Assembly (NCBI GenBank): GCA_039583875.1
Contig: CM077165.1
Location: 75,876,757-75,940,756 of the forward strand
Origin: Platanthera guangdongensis
Lineage: Eukaryota > Streptophyta > Magnoliopsida > Asparagales > Orchidaceae
DNA length: 64,000 nt
Reading direction: 5' to 3'
The translations under genes and the position numbers were made by a program. The notes beneath the pieces were generated by a model. The model was given only the letters and a program-made list of their open reading frames with translations. It had not been told where the DNA came from and did not search any database. Below are positions 45,083-55,556 of this stretch, piece by piece; position 1 is the first letter of the stretch, and the number at the start of each line of letters is the position of its first letter.

Positions 45083-45811
45083 TGTCGTCGTCGCCGCCTC
45101 CGACATCATCACTTCACATCATTATGACTATAATGTTATTTCAATGTTGGAGTAATATTATATTCATAATAATTTTATCAATTTATAAGTCATAAGATTT
45201 ATAAATTTATAAGTTATAAAATTTATAAATTTTAGTAATGTGTTGTTTTATTTCTAATTAAACATTAGTGGCTAGGATTAGTGTGATTTTGATGAAGGGT
45301 GGATGGAGAGGTGTATGTTGTTATATACGTGTATAAGGAGTTGGAGAGGGTATGATGGAAAAGAAGGAAACAAAAACCCTAATACCAACTCTCACGGTTT
45401 GTAATCCCGCCTCCTAGTCGTCCTGGCCGAAACCCGACATCCAGGGAATCGCGAAAAGCTACTGCCGCCGCCCCCTCTTGGTTGCGATTTCTGCTGCTCT
45501 AGCGACCACGTACCTCCTCCGATGTGACTTCGAAGAAGGCGGCTCAGTTCTCACCATCCGGTGTGACTTCGGAGACCCGTGGAAGTGTGACTTTTCCATA
45601 GTTATTCTCATCCTCCTCCTCCTTAATTTCAGATTTGGGTAACGAATTGACTCTACCTAAAACTTGTGTAATCATTCGTCTTGGATTGTGAGTTTAGTGG
45701 AAACTTACTCATCATATTTCATCCTAAATTTTGATTCTAGTTTGCATCTAAAAAAATCTTAATTTTATATTGCCCTTCATCCGATTTTCGCAAAGGTTTT
45801 TGTAAGGATAG
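45083..45811. other. unassigned DNA between elements G and E
   Basis: About 730 bp that match none of the elements here. The left part is AT-rich with self-complementary TTTATAAATTTATAA-type stretches (45175-45240). The right part is GC-richer with two GTGTGACTTCG-type repeats near 45520-45565. I see no convincing coding frame. It could be old host DNA or a decayed element. Confidence 0.5.
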
Positions 45812-45983
45812 TGATGAGTTGTAAATATACGTATTTTGTGTATAATAAATAAGTCATTTTAGTTACTTTTCGTCATTTATACTTATATCTCTTTAATAAA
45901 TTGCTATTATTTTGTAAATATTTTGCTAACCTACTTTGTTTTTATTTTCTGAAAAATTCCAGGAAAAGTGAAATTTTTGCATG

Positions 45984-46512
45984 AGTCACGCCCGTGTTCC
46001 TTGGGTCACGCCCGTGACCATGGCGTGACACGTCAAAATCCAGTGAATTAGCTATTTTTTGAAGAAAAAGCTGGACACACCCGTGTCACCCGACACAGGG
46101 CGTGACCCAGACCCGTGTCTTTACCGCTCGACGATTTTCCGGTCGATGATTCTCGCGCTCGACGATATTCCGCTCAATGATTATCCACTCGACGATCATC
46201 GAAACCTCCATGACACGCCCAGAGTCACGCCCGTGACCAGCGGCGTGACCACTCCATCCTGCTCGATGAATTTTCAACTCGACGAATTTCCCGCTCGACG
46301 AATTTTCAGCCCAACATTCATCGAATCAACCTCCCCGACAAACCTCCGCCGACTACTTTCGACGCAAACGACGCCCAGTTCAACCACCCCGACACGCCCA
46401 CCGTCAACGCCCGTGACCTTGGGCGTGACCGCCGCATTTTTAGCCGCAATGTCAAATCGTTGTGAACCACCAAAATCTGCTGTAAATAGTGTTGACACTC
46501 CCGTGTCAGAGG
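45984..46512. repeat. CACGCCCGTG and CTCGACGA word array in E LTR
   Basis: CACGCCCGTG recurs (for example near 45988, 46006, 46227), with GGGCGTGAC and ACACCCGTGTC relatives. A run of CTCGACGA/CTCGATGA words (46127-46300) alternates with them. It lies just upstream of TATAAATT. Confidence 0.78.
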
Positions 46513-46535
46513 GCGTGTACTTTGTAAATTTTATC

Positions 46536-46543
46536 TATAAATT
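46536..46543 (+). promoter_or_regulatory. TATA box of E LTR
   Basis: TATAAATT about 25 bp after the last array word; a plausible core promoter of the LTR. Confidence 0.45.
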
Positions 46544-48849
46544 CCCCACTTCTGTATGAGTTCAGGGTTCCACTTTTTGAACCACTTTGCTTATGTTAGG
46601 GCTGTTCTTGGGGGTTGTTTATGCATTGTAAGGGAACTCCCCCCCCCCTTTTATGTATTTGTTTTTGCTTTATTGTAACCACTTTTTAATTGATAGAAAT
46701 GTTTATTTTCTCCTCTATGTTGTATGAAAATCCGCCAAAGCGCCCTACCTTAAGTAATTTTTCGTTTCCTTTTTTGTGCTTTTTATGTTTTTCCTTTGCT
46801 TTTGTAACTTGTTTAACTTAGGAATTTATCAATTTTCTAGCCATTGTAATCGCAATTTTATTTCCATACTCCGTACTTGTTTAGTTTTAGTTTGTTATTT
46901 CTACGTATTTTTCATTCCTATGTGTTTATAAAATTGTTTTAAAAGGTGGTTTTTAAATTTCTTTAACTTAGGCTCTTTAGGATCGTAAAATTTTTCGTTC
47001 TCTTTTAGTTTTATTTCCACTTTTTATGTGTTTCTATAAAGTTATAAGAATGAAAACGTAAGCGTTTTAATTTTTCAACCACTTCATTTTTTTGCTTTTA
47101 TTTTCAAAAACTTTTTGCCCGTTTAAATTTTATTTCTTCATTTTATGAATTTCTACCGCATTCTATTGGTAAAAATGTATTCATTTCAATTTTTCGAGCA
47201 GTTGAACTATTTGTTTATTTGCAAAAACTTTTGCTCCTTTTAATTTTATTTTCACTTTTTATTCATTTCTACTGCATTCTAGCTGTAGAAATGTAGTCGT
47301 TTTAATTTTTCAGCAACTTCGATTTTCCTATTTTTTGTACGTGTGCGTGCGTGTAGGAGTTAGTTTTTATTGCTTTCGTTCAATTTTGAAGAGTGCGTGC
47401 ATTTGCTGCATTTACTTTCGCCAACTAGTTAAGAGTTAAATGGCTTGCTTTAATTTTCTCCTTCTCGTTTGAGTAAGATTTGTGTGCGTGTGTTTTACTT
47501 TCAAGTAGAGTGCGTGAGTGTAAGCATTTATTTCCACCTACTCACTAGGAGTTAAATGATAGGATTTTATTTACCTCCTACTCTTTTGAGTTAAATGGCA
47601 GGTCGTTATTTGTCTGTAATAATTTGAGTAGTATTTGTATTAGCATTTATTTACCGCCTACTCATTTGAGTTAAATGGCAGGTCTGTCTATGTGTTTACT
47701 TTTCAGTAGAGTGCCTGCGTGGGTGCATTTATTTTCTCTTACTCGTTTGAGTAGGACTTGCTTTCTTTTTCCTGCCCACTCATTTGAGCCGGGACTTGCA
47801 CTTTTACATCTTTCATTTCAGTCCTACTCATTTGAGTAGCACTTGCAATTTACTGCTTTCCATTTACTGCTTTCATTTTCCTGCTTTATTTTACTGCTTT
47901 AATTTTCTGCTTTTTCACCGCTGCCGTCCCCATTCCGATGAGTGGCTAACCGTTCTTAGCCCTCAGTATCGAAGAGCATTGTGATAGATAAAATAGCTTT
48001 AAATAATTAAAGGTCCTGTTTTTCTATTTAATTAAATCACTTAAGGTTTGTCGTGGGTATACGACGCGTAGGACCACATAATCGATGTGTGGGCCCTATT
48101 TCCATAGTCCATATGCTAGCTAGCCGAGGGGCCGTGCGTATGGACCGATCACCCCTTGGTAAATGGAGTTCCACAATAACCCTCGAGAGAGGAGGTACGC
48201 CAACTCTACCGGATTGGGTTCCCCACCCAATCGCGGGGTTCTTAGCGTAATGCAGGCATTAAGAGGAATCCTTCGTCGGACGAGAGCCCGGTCGAATAGT
48301 CTTAATGTTCAGGTGACCGATAGTCCTAGAGATACGTGAGCTCATTTTAGTGGAACCTCTAAGGCCAAGTCTCCGCCCTAATTATTTTGAAACTTAGGAT
48401 CTCTTTTTATTAAAAGTCTATTTTAGTTCGAATTTAATTCGGTGCCATCGAGCTAAGCTTTTCATTGGCTCCACCTTTATTATGCTTTTATTTTCTGTCT
48501 TTTAATTATATATAAATTACCCGACAAGTAATTATCGGTAAAATAATAGTCCCCTCCAGGGAAGAGTAGAAATAATCGAACTGACCCCGAGAACAATAAG
48601 ACCTCGATATTCCACCCGGAATATCCTGTACTACTCACGATAGGTGCACTTGCCTCTATTCGTTAAAACTCGATCACATCATTTTATATCCAAATAAATA
48701 AATCCGCGCGCACGTTTTCTAAAAAAAATCACAGTCTGCTTTTCTACTTAAATTAACCGCCCGTGGCGCCGCGTGAATCGTCACCTACTTTTGGAGTTTT
48801 AACCGCATTAAGTTTTCGGATTTGATGCAAAAAGAATCAATCCAGTTTT

Positions 48850-48867
48850 TGGCGCCGTTGCCGGGGA
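48850..48867 (+). other. tRNA-Asp primer-binding site of element E
   Basis: TGGCGCCGTTGCCGGGG is complementary to the 3' end of plant tRNA-Asp (CCCCGGCAACGGCGCCA). This primer is typical of Athila-type gypsy elements. Confidence 0.88.
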
Positions 48868-48925
48868 TATTCGTGTCGTTATTTTGAACCCTGGAGAACT
48901 ATTAATTTTACCTATATATATATGA

Positions 48926-48926
48926 A

Positions 48927-48958
<32 letters not shown>
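48926..48958. repeat. AAT microsatellite
   Basis: About eleven uninterrupted AAT/ATA units just inside element E after its primer site. Confidence 0.95.
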
Positions 48959-48959
<1 letters not shown>

Positions 48960-51394
48960 CTACTTAAAAAACCAACAAATTCCCCAAAAATTTATCATAT
49001 TATTATTATTATCTATAAAATAATAATATTGAAATAACGTCGTTTTCTACTAACAAAAAAAATAGGAAAAAAAACTAACTAAAAAATCAAAAAAACTCTA
49101 AAAACTTGAAAACCCTATAAAACAAAAACATTAAAACACCCATACAACTAAAAAATTGAAAAACCTAAAAAACCAAAAATCTAAAAAATGAAAAAAACTT
49201 AAAAAAAAGTTCCTTATTTTTATCAAAAAAAAAGACTAAAACTAAAACACTAAAAAAAACCTAAGACCTCAAAAGACCTAAAAAATCTAAAAACCTTGAA
49301 AAATGAAAAAAAAACAAAAAAAAAGAAAAACTTATAACTTAAAAACTCAAAAAAATAAATAAATACCAACTAAAAATTAGAACACCTACTTAAAAACACC
49401 AAAAAATACAATAATTTTCAAAACTGCATATATTTTGTTTTGTTTTATTTTATTTTTAACTTGTTTTGTTTTTCTTCGGTGCACCTCGCTTTTGTGCGCT
49501 CTAGGGGACCGCATATCTGTCACGCTCATGTAGCTAAGGCCTTAGCTACCTTCACATCACCCGCACTTGCCACCCACTACCGCCCACACCCTTTTGCCGC
49601 GTTTGTCGTTTTTGTTTTTGTTGTTTTATTTTTTTTTCTTTTTAATAATGCAGGGTATCACCCCGAGCCTCCCGATCTCGTCTTAGGGGAGCTTCTCCCC
49701 TCCACTTTTATTTTTGTACATATTTCCTTTTATATCTTATTCGTTCCGTATACTTAGATTGCAACATTGGGGACAATGTTGAGTTTAAGTATGAGGGTTT
49801 ATTCTTAGTTTCCTATTTTATGCACCTTTAGTTTCTGCACCCATCCAAAAAACAAAAAAAATCATTACAAAATACAAAAACCTAAAAAAAAAAAATTTCC
49901 CTTGTTTTTATAATCCAAAAACTCAAAAAAACGTTTTTAAAAATAAAAATTTTAGTTCCAAATTTTTTTGCAGGCTAAAACTCCCTTGTAAAAATAATTC
50001 TTTTTCTCCCCCCCTCTTATTTTTATAAGCTCGCTTTTTAGCATGCCCGCGGCGTTCGACTCATCGAACCAACCACCCAAATAAGAGTCTGTTCGCGGGC
50101 CGCCTTCGAGATTTTTTTTTTAAAAAAATATATAATAAAAAATTTTCTCTCTTCCCCCCTATCTTCTTTGTAAATAACTCTTCTTTCTCATCGCTTTCTT
50201 GTAAATAAATCTAAAAAACCCAAAACATCTAAAAAATTATTAAAACAAAAAAAAAGATAAAACACCTTTAAAAATTCATAAAAAGATGACAATCAAAAAA
50301 AATACCAATAAAAGAGATAAAAACCCTAAAATTCCAAAAACTATGTTTTGTAAATTATTTAACAAATAAATCAAATATCTCAATTCTTAACCCTTTTCGC
50401 TCTCCAAAAATCCAGTTGCGAGTTAATTTATAAGTGAATTATCTTAATTCTTTGCTTACTATTCGTTTATTAATTGGAGATCGATAGATTTAGATATTTG
50501 GGGTTTCAATTTAAAAATTTTCATATGCCTTTTTTATTTAGATAGAGACCTATTTTCAACACCACTTTTACTTATCTAAATAGTTAGATATTTATTTTGT
50601 TAGAAAATAACAACTTTAGATTTCATATTATTTTTACTCCAAGCTTTGTTTTTGAAATATCAGAACGTTTAATTTATAAAGGTTGCTCTCAAAAATATTT
50701 TATTAAACCTAGTTTTATTTTTGCAAAACCCTATCATTTTTTTCCATATCATACTTGTCATGATTTCTATCCTTAAAAGATCCTATGTCAATGAGAATAA
50801 GATTTCGTTCCGTAAACATAGGCATCCAATATTTGAAAAGATTATATGTTACGGAGTAAGGGGATAAAATTCATTACTCCTATACATATACATTGGATTA
50901 TTATGAAGATTGTAAAAAAAATTATGTTATGGAAAATAAGATTTCATTTTCCTAACATCCATATTCGAAAAAACAATCATTAGAGGTTCGAGCGAAAAAA
51001 TATACCCTCGCCACTAAATCAAAGTCCTCTTCATAAACCAACACCCCCACCCCCCCGCCAAATTCAAAAGATTCTAGATTTAATTTTAAAATATTTTTGA
51101 GAGCATAATTTGTAAATTTTATTATTTCCTATAATTTTTACAAAGCTAAAGTTTACATAATCAAATCTAATTTTGTTAGCCTAACAAATAAAATTTTTTG
51201 CTATATATTCGATTATATCATAAGTTTTTAGCTGAAACTCTTCCTTTATTTAAATTTATGCCATAATTTAGGATTTAACTCGTATACCCCGGATATTCAT
51301 TTCGATATTTCTTTCAATTAAGTCAAGCGGTAGTTAAACTTAGGATTTCTTTTATTCCTTATAAGTTCATCTCCAACTTTTGCTCTGGAATAGC

Positions 51395-51399
51395 AAAAG
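51395..51399. repeat. target-site duplication of element D (left copy)
   Basis: AAAAG immediately before TGTTGGG. The right copy lies beyond 64000, so this is a prediction from the LTR border. Confidence 0.6.
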
Positions 51400-51543
51400 T
51401 GTTGGGTATATTGGAAAATATGTATCTGATTTGAAGAAGCCTCACCATACTCAATGATATACATCAAAATGTATTTGATGTGTTTTGAGTTTAGTTGTGC
51501 AGGTTAAGTATTTGCAGGGAAAGCTGAAAAATTTCTAAGTCCA

Positions 51544-52411
51544 TGTGTCGACACACAGAAGCAAAGTATCGACACTTAAGAAGACTTGTGTCGACATCCA
51601 GAGAAGTAGTGTCGACACTTGGAGTAATTGTGTCGACACCAGGGATGCAGAGTCGACACCAGAAGGAAAGTGTCGACACATACAGGATGTGTCAACACTC
51701 AATGAAGAAATGTCCAGAAAAGCAGTGTCGACACTTAGAAGTAGTGTCGACACCCAGTGGAACTTTGTCGACATCAGAAAGTGTCGACACTTGGAGAATG
51801 TGTCGACACTCAGCAGAAGACTCAACACATGAAGAAATTGTCGACACTTGGAGGCTGTGTCGACACTCAGCAAAGTTCAGCAAATTCTAAGTACAAGTGT
51901 CGACACAAAGGAGATGTGTCGACACACAGCCAAAGTCTCAACACATGAAAAATGTGTCGACATAAAGGATTAGTGTCGACACACATCAAAAGTCTCAACA
52001 CATGAAGAAAGTATCGACACAAGGAGCTGTGTCGACACTCAGCAAATTTCTATGAAGACTAAGTACGAGTGTCGACACCAAGCAGATCTGTCGACACTCA
52101 GCAAAAGTATCAACACTGAAGGCATGTGTTGACACCAAGAAGATATGTCGACACTTAACAAGTTCAACACAAGAAGATGTGTCGACACAAAGGAGTTGTG
52201 TCGACACTTCCAAGAAATCAACAAAGTACTGAAGAACAAGGAGGTGTGTCGACACACATTATCAGTGTCGACACATGTTGAAGAAGCATTGTCGAGAAGA
52301 AAATTCTACAACCAAAGGAGGTTTGTCGACACCATGAAGGCTAGTGTCGACACTTAGTCTACTTGTGTCGACACTTAGTCTATAAGTGTCGACACTTAAA
52401 GACAGACTGTC
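51544..52411. repeat. GTGTCGACAC palindrome array in D 5' LTR
   Basis: About 21 perfect 10-base palindromes and about 14 one- or two-base variants, counted by eye, occur in 870 bp, mostly 18-40 bp apart. The filler is A/G-rich (AGAAG, CAAGGAG). CTCAACACATGAAG elements recur between them. The 3' LTR has the same array from 62496 to about 63370. Confidence 0.95.
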
Positions 52412-52551
52412 TCGACACTTTCAGATAGTTACAGATATTTCAAGAAGTGACTGGATGACATGACAGCTGCCATTCCAGCCGGTCTACTGCCACTGTCAGA
52501 GATGTCAGAAGCGGTTAGAAACCGGATCAGCCGGTCACCATAAAGAAAGTC

Positions 52552-52560
52552 TATATAAAG
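52552..52560 (+). promoter_or_regulatory. TATA box of D 5' LTR
   Basis: TATATAAAG about 140 bp downstream of the last array word; the 3' LTR has TATATAAAGG at 63504-63513. It is a strong core-promoter match. Confidence 0.7.
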
Positions 52561-53338
52561 GCTTATACATTCAACAGATAACAAGTTGTTGGAAATCACC
52601 AAAGTGATCAAGCAATTCATTGAAGATTCAATTGAAGATCTAAGTAGTTGGAGAGAGAGAGCTCTTTCCAAGAAGACATCTTTTGGAACCAGGTTGTGAA
52701 GAAAGTTTCAGACTTAGTTCTATTTCTTAAGTTAGTAGTGATTGAAGATCAACTGTAGTGAGTATCAACCCTATTGTGTTCTACATTCAAGAAGCTTTGA
52801 AGAAAGCCAAGTGTGGTTGATCTCAGCAAAGTTCTTTCAAGAACTCATCAAGAAACCTATCAACTCTTCTCTCTTATTCTGAGTTGAGGTTATACACTTT
52901 GTATTTTTTATTTCTTGTAGGATCCTTAGGGATCTGAGTTGTAAGCCTGTAATTATAAAGGCTGAGTGGTAGGGCATGTGTGACTGAGTGTAGGAGATTC
53001 ATATCTCTGAGTGTAGGCCTTGTGGCTGAGTGTAGGTCTTTATGAAGACTGAGTGGTAGGGCTGTTGAGCCTGAGTTGTAGGAGTGGGATCACTCTGAGC
53101 TGTAGGAACCTAGTTGGGGTTCTGAGTGTAAGATCTGAGGATCTGCGATATAGTGGAGGAGTTTGGCCGAATCTAGTACACTACTAGATAGGCGAAGGGG
53201 GAAAGTGGATGTACCCAAACATTGGGGAACCACTATAAAATAGTGTGTACTCTGTGTATGTGATTGATGCTGTGTATGCTGTGTACAGTTCTGTGAAATC
53301 TATGATATAATCTGCCTAAAAGTTTAAAAAAGATTAAG

Positions 53339-53368
53339 TCACCTATTCACCCCCCCCCCTCCAGGTGA
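53339..53368 (+). other. C-rich hairpin near LTR end (D)
   Basis: TCACCT (53339-53344) pairs with AGGTGA (53363-53368) around ATTCACCCCCC. It is the counterpart of the hairpins in A and B. Confidence 0.7.
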
Positions 53369-53390
53369 TTAGGGTACAATTTCTTTCAAG

Positions 53391-53401
53391 TGGTATCAGA
53401 G
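53391..53401 (+). other. primer-binding site of element D
   Basis: TGGTATCAGAG two bases after the LTR end at 53388; initiator-Met type. Confidence 0.96.
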
Positions 53402-53498
53402 GGAGGTTACTCAAAAAGACATAACTGTCTGAGTAAATCCTGTTGGCAGATTCAGTGAAATCAAGGACAGATTCAACATAATCAAGAAAAGCAAGAAA

Positions 53499-55538
53499 AT
53501 GGGTTCAACAGAGAATCATAAAGAACTTGGATCCATGAAGTTGCTAATTTTTAGAAAGGAGATTTTTGGCATCTGGAAAGAAAGGGTTAGGTTATTTATG
53601 GAAGCCTCTGACCCTAGAATCTATATCACAGTTAAAGAAGGGCCTTATGTGCCTATGAAGGTATCTGTGTTAGATGCAAATCAGAGAACACATAAGGACT
53701 TTTCTGAAATGACAAAAGATGAGATTATTCTGGCCACCATGGACAAGAGGGCTCATAATATCATTATAAGTGCCATAGATGATGCTACATTTCAGAACTT
53801 GATACACTATAAAACATCAATGGAGATGTGGGATACTCTGATAGTGTACATGGAGGGTTCAGAAGAAGTTAGACAAGACAGAAAGTCTTTGTTAAACCAA
53901 GAATATGACAGCTTCAGACAAGGCAAGTCTGATAGTATAACAGAATGCTACAAGAAATTCTATAGGATTGTCAATGAGTTGATGTCCTATGGAAGAGAAT
54001 TCAGCAATTATGAGCTGAATGATAAGTTCTTGAGGTCCCTAACAAAGGACTAGGACACCAAGATCTGTGCCATAAGGGAAATGGCCAAGTTAGCAGATAT
54101 TTCTCCTCCAACATTGTTTGGAAAGTTATTATCCTATGAAAAGCAGCTAATGGTAAGGAAAGAAGAGGAGAAGACTACAAGAATTGAGCACAAAGAAAGA
54201 GCTGTGGCATTCAAGATAGAAGCCACCAGGAAATACAAAAGTAAGTCTCCATCTCCACCACCAAAGGTTACTGGATCTGAGACAGATGAGACAGAATGCA
54301 GGGATTCTGAAAGCAGTGAGAGTGATGATGATTTTGTAGCCTTCAGAAGACACTTTCAGAAGTTTCTAAAGTAGAAACAGTAGAGGTCAAATCCATCCAC
54401 TTCACAGGGAAAAGATGACTATTATCAGAACAAGAAGTCATCAAAGAAAGATAGGAGAAAGCCCAAGTCAAGCAAAGCAACTTTATCAAAAATTGTATGT
54501 TATTGCTGTAACAGACAAGGACATGTTGTTGCTGACTGTCCAGAGAAAAGAAAGGAGTCAACTAATAAGAAGAAGACTCAGATCAAGGGCAAAAAGGAAA
54601 GGTCCTTTATTGCCAAGAAGGACAAAAGCCTGTCAGACATATCATCTTCAGAAATTGATTCAGAAGCAGAAGCTTACATTGGACTGTTTGCTGAAGAAGA
54701 AGAAGAAGAGGAGTTCATCCAGTTAATAAACTCAATATATGAGCAAAAGGACAATCAGTGTCAGGGACTGATGGCCATATCAGAAGGTGATAAAATCCAG
54801 GAGCAGCTTGGACCTAGTCAGGTACAAAATTGTTCTTTAAGTTCAATTTCCAGTGCTAGTTCAAACTCAGTTACATCAGCATCAAGTGATGCCAGTGGAT
54901 CTGAATCTGAAGGGGATATTCATCAGTTGATTGATGAATATAGTGTACTGTTGCAAGCTTTTAAGAAAAGCAAATCCTTGGCCAAGAGTCAGGCAAAGGA
55001 GATTGCTAGTCTCAAAGAGGCTGCAACTGATTTTGAGAAGTTGATTGATCAAAAGCTAAATGAAATAGCCAGACTGAAGCACATAACTGTTATTCAGATG
55101 GGGACTATAACATTTAAGAATGATCAAATCAGAAATCTGGAGATTAGTCTTCAGAAGAAGAGAGATATAGTAGCAAGGTTCTCTAAACCAAAATCAGTTC
55201 TACCTTTGATAGATGAGTTTATACCTCACAAGGGTAAAACTGGATTAGGGTTTACACAACCTGCTAGGACTGCAAAGTCAAAGTCTAAGGGCAAAGCCCC
55301 AGTACTCAACAAGCCTGCTGTAGATAGAACATCTAGGGTTGTACCTAAGCAAAGGTACAATAGATTTGAGTGTTGGTGCTATGGCAAGGTAGGCCACTTT
55401 GCCATTGACTGCTGGCACAATTCTAGTGCCAAAGTGAGTAGCAAACTGCCTGTTGAAAGATCTATAGGTAGCTTTGTTAAGAGGCAAACTAACCAGCACC
55501 AAGGACACAAGAATTCTTTGGGTTTTAAGGTTAACTAA
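53499..55538 (+). pseudogene. gag: gag of element D
   Basis: 680 codons in one frame from ATG 53499. The N-terminal capsid-like region has FGIWKERVRLFMEASDPR and MEMWDTLIVYMEGSEEVR. The first zinc knuckle CYCCNRQGHVVADC (about 54502-54543) is followed by an acidic region and a coiled coil (about 54930-55170), then a second knuckle CWCYGKVGHFAIDC (about 55371-55412). The terminal stop TAA is at 55536-55538. Three in-frame stops break it: TAG 54051, TAG 54372 and TAG 54384. It is close to the gag of A. It forms the particle and packages RNA; two knuckles are a Sirevirus trait. Confidence 0.94.
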
Positions 55539-55556
55539 TCTGTTTTGCAGGTAAGT
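55539..55556 (+). promoter_or_regulatory. candidate splice site at gag-pol junction (element D)
   Basis: Branch-like CTAAT overlaps the gag stop, followed by CTGTTTTGCAG (AG at 55549-55550) and at once GTAAGT. The acceptor and donor consensus lie back to back. The pol frame continues the gag frame across it. Confidence 0.45.

Larger units (their letters stand above)
45812..48844 (+). repeat. 5' LTR of element E
   Basis: About 3.0 kb. The left edge is set by TGATGAGTTGTAAATATA, the form I recall for Tat-type LTRs. The right edge is TCCA just before the primer site. A word array lies at 45984-46512 and a TATA box at 46536-46543, then long low-complexity AT-rich sequence. The borders are inferred, since the second LTR is not in the window. 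Confidence 0.65.
45812..51399 (+). mobile_element. Tat/Athila-type gypsy element E, non-coding, split by D
   Basis: The LTR (about 45812-48844) starts TGATGAGTTGTAAATATACG and is followed by a primer site complementary to plant tRNA-Asp (48850-48867). The 2.5 kb interior is AT-rich with no gag or pol frame. It contains two hairpins that I know from the region near the 3' end of Tat/Athila elements: AACATT...AATGTT (49763-49780) and CTTTTGCT...AGCAAAAG (51377-51399). The second usually lies just before the polypurine tract and 3' LTR. E therefore looks like a non-autonomous derivative whose 3' LTR should follow D beyond 64000. Confidence 0.7.
48868..51399 (+). other. non-coding interior of element E
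   Basis: Mostly A-rich text of CCTAAAAACC- and CAAAAAA-type runs, an AAT microsatellite at 48926-48958, and a GC-richer island (49490-49700). There are hairpins at 49763-49780 and 51377-51399. No frame shows protease, RT or gag motifs on either strand. Confidence 0.7.
51400..53388 (+). repeat. 5' LTR of element D
   Basis: 1,989 bp, TGTTGGGTATATTGG ... TTCTTTCA. It holds the GTGTCGACAC array (51544-52411), TATA at 52552-52560, a run of CTGAGTGTAGG-type repeats (about 52945-53135), the GTGGAT...AACCAC block (53205-53233) and a C-rich hairpin (53339-53368). Short frames reading STLRSSVDT- or CRHLEN-type repeats are only translations of the array. Confidence 0.96.

Noticed and set aside
46059..46559. 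A 166-codon frame in the E LTR
   Set aside because: It lies across the word array and TATA box, has no recognisable domain, and repeats only array-derived peptides.
48850..48867. A tRNA-Asp gene remnant
   Set aside because: Only the 3'-end complement is present, directly after an LTR end, so it is a primer-binding site.
49440..49757. A hydrophobic 105-codon frame, possibly a membrane protein
   Set aside because: It is a translation of T-rich low-complexity sequence in the E interior, with no conserved counterpart.
51543..51890. Several overlapping open frames within D's LTR reading repeated STLRSSVDT or CRHLEN peptides
   Set aside because: They exist because the 10-base palindrome array lacks stop codons in several frames; the same frames appear in both strands and both LTRs.
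51544..52411. CRISPR-like array of regular repeats
   Set aside because: Repeats are only 10 bases, irregularly spaced, and lie within a plant LTR duplicated at the other end of the element; there are no cas genes.
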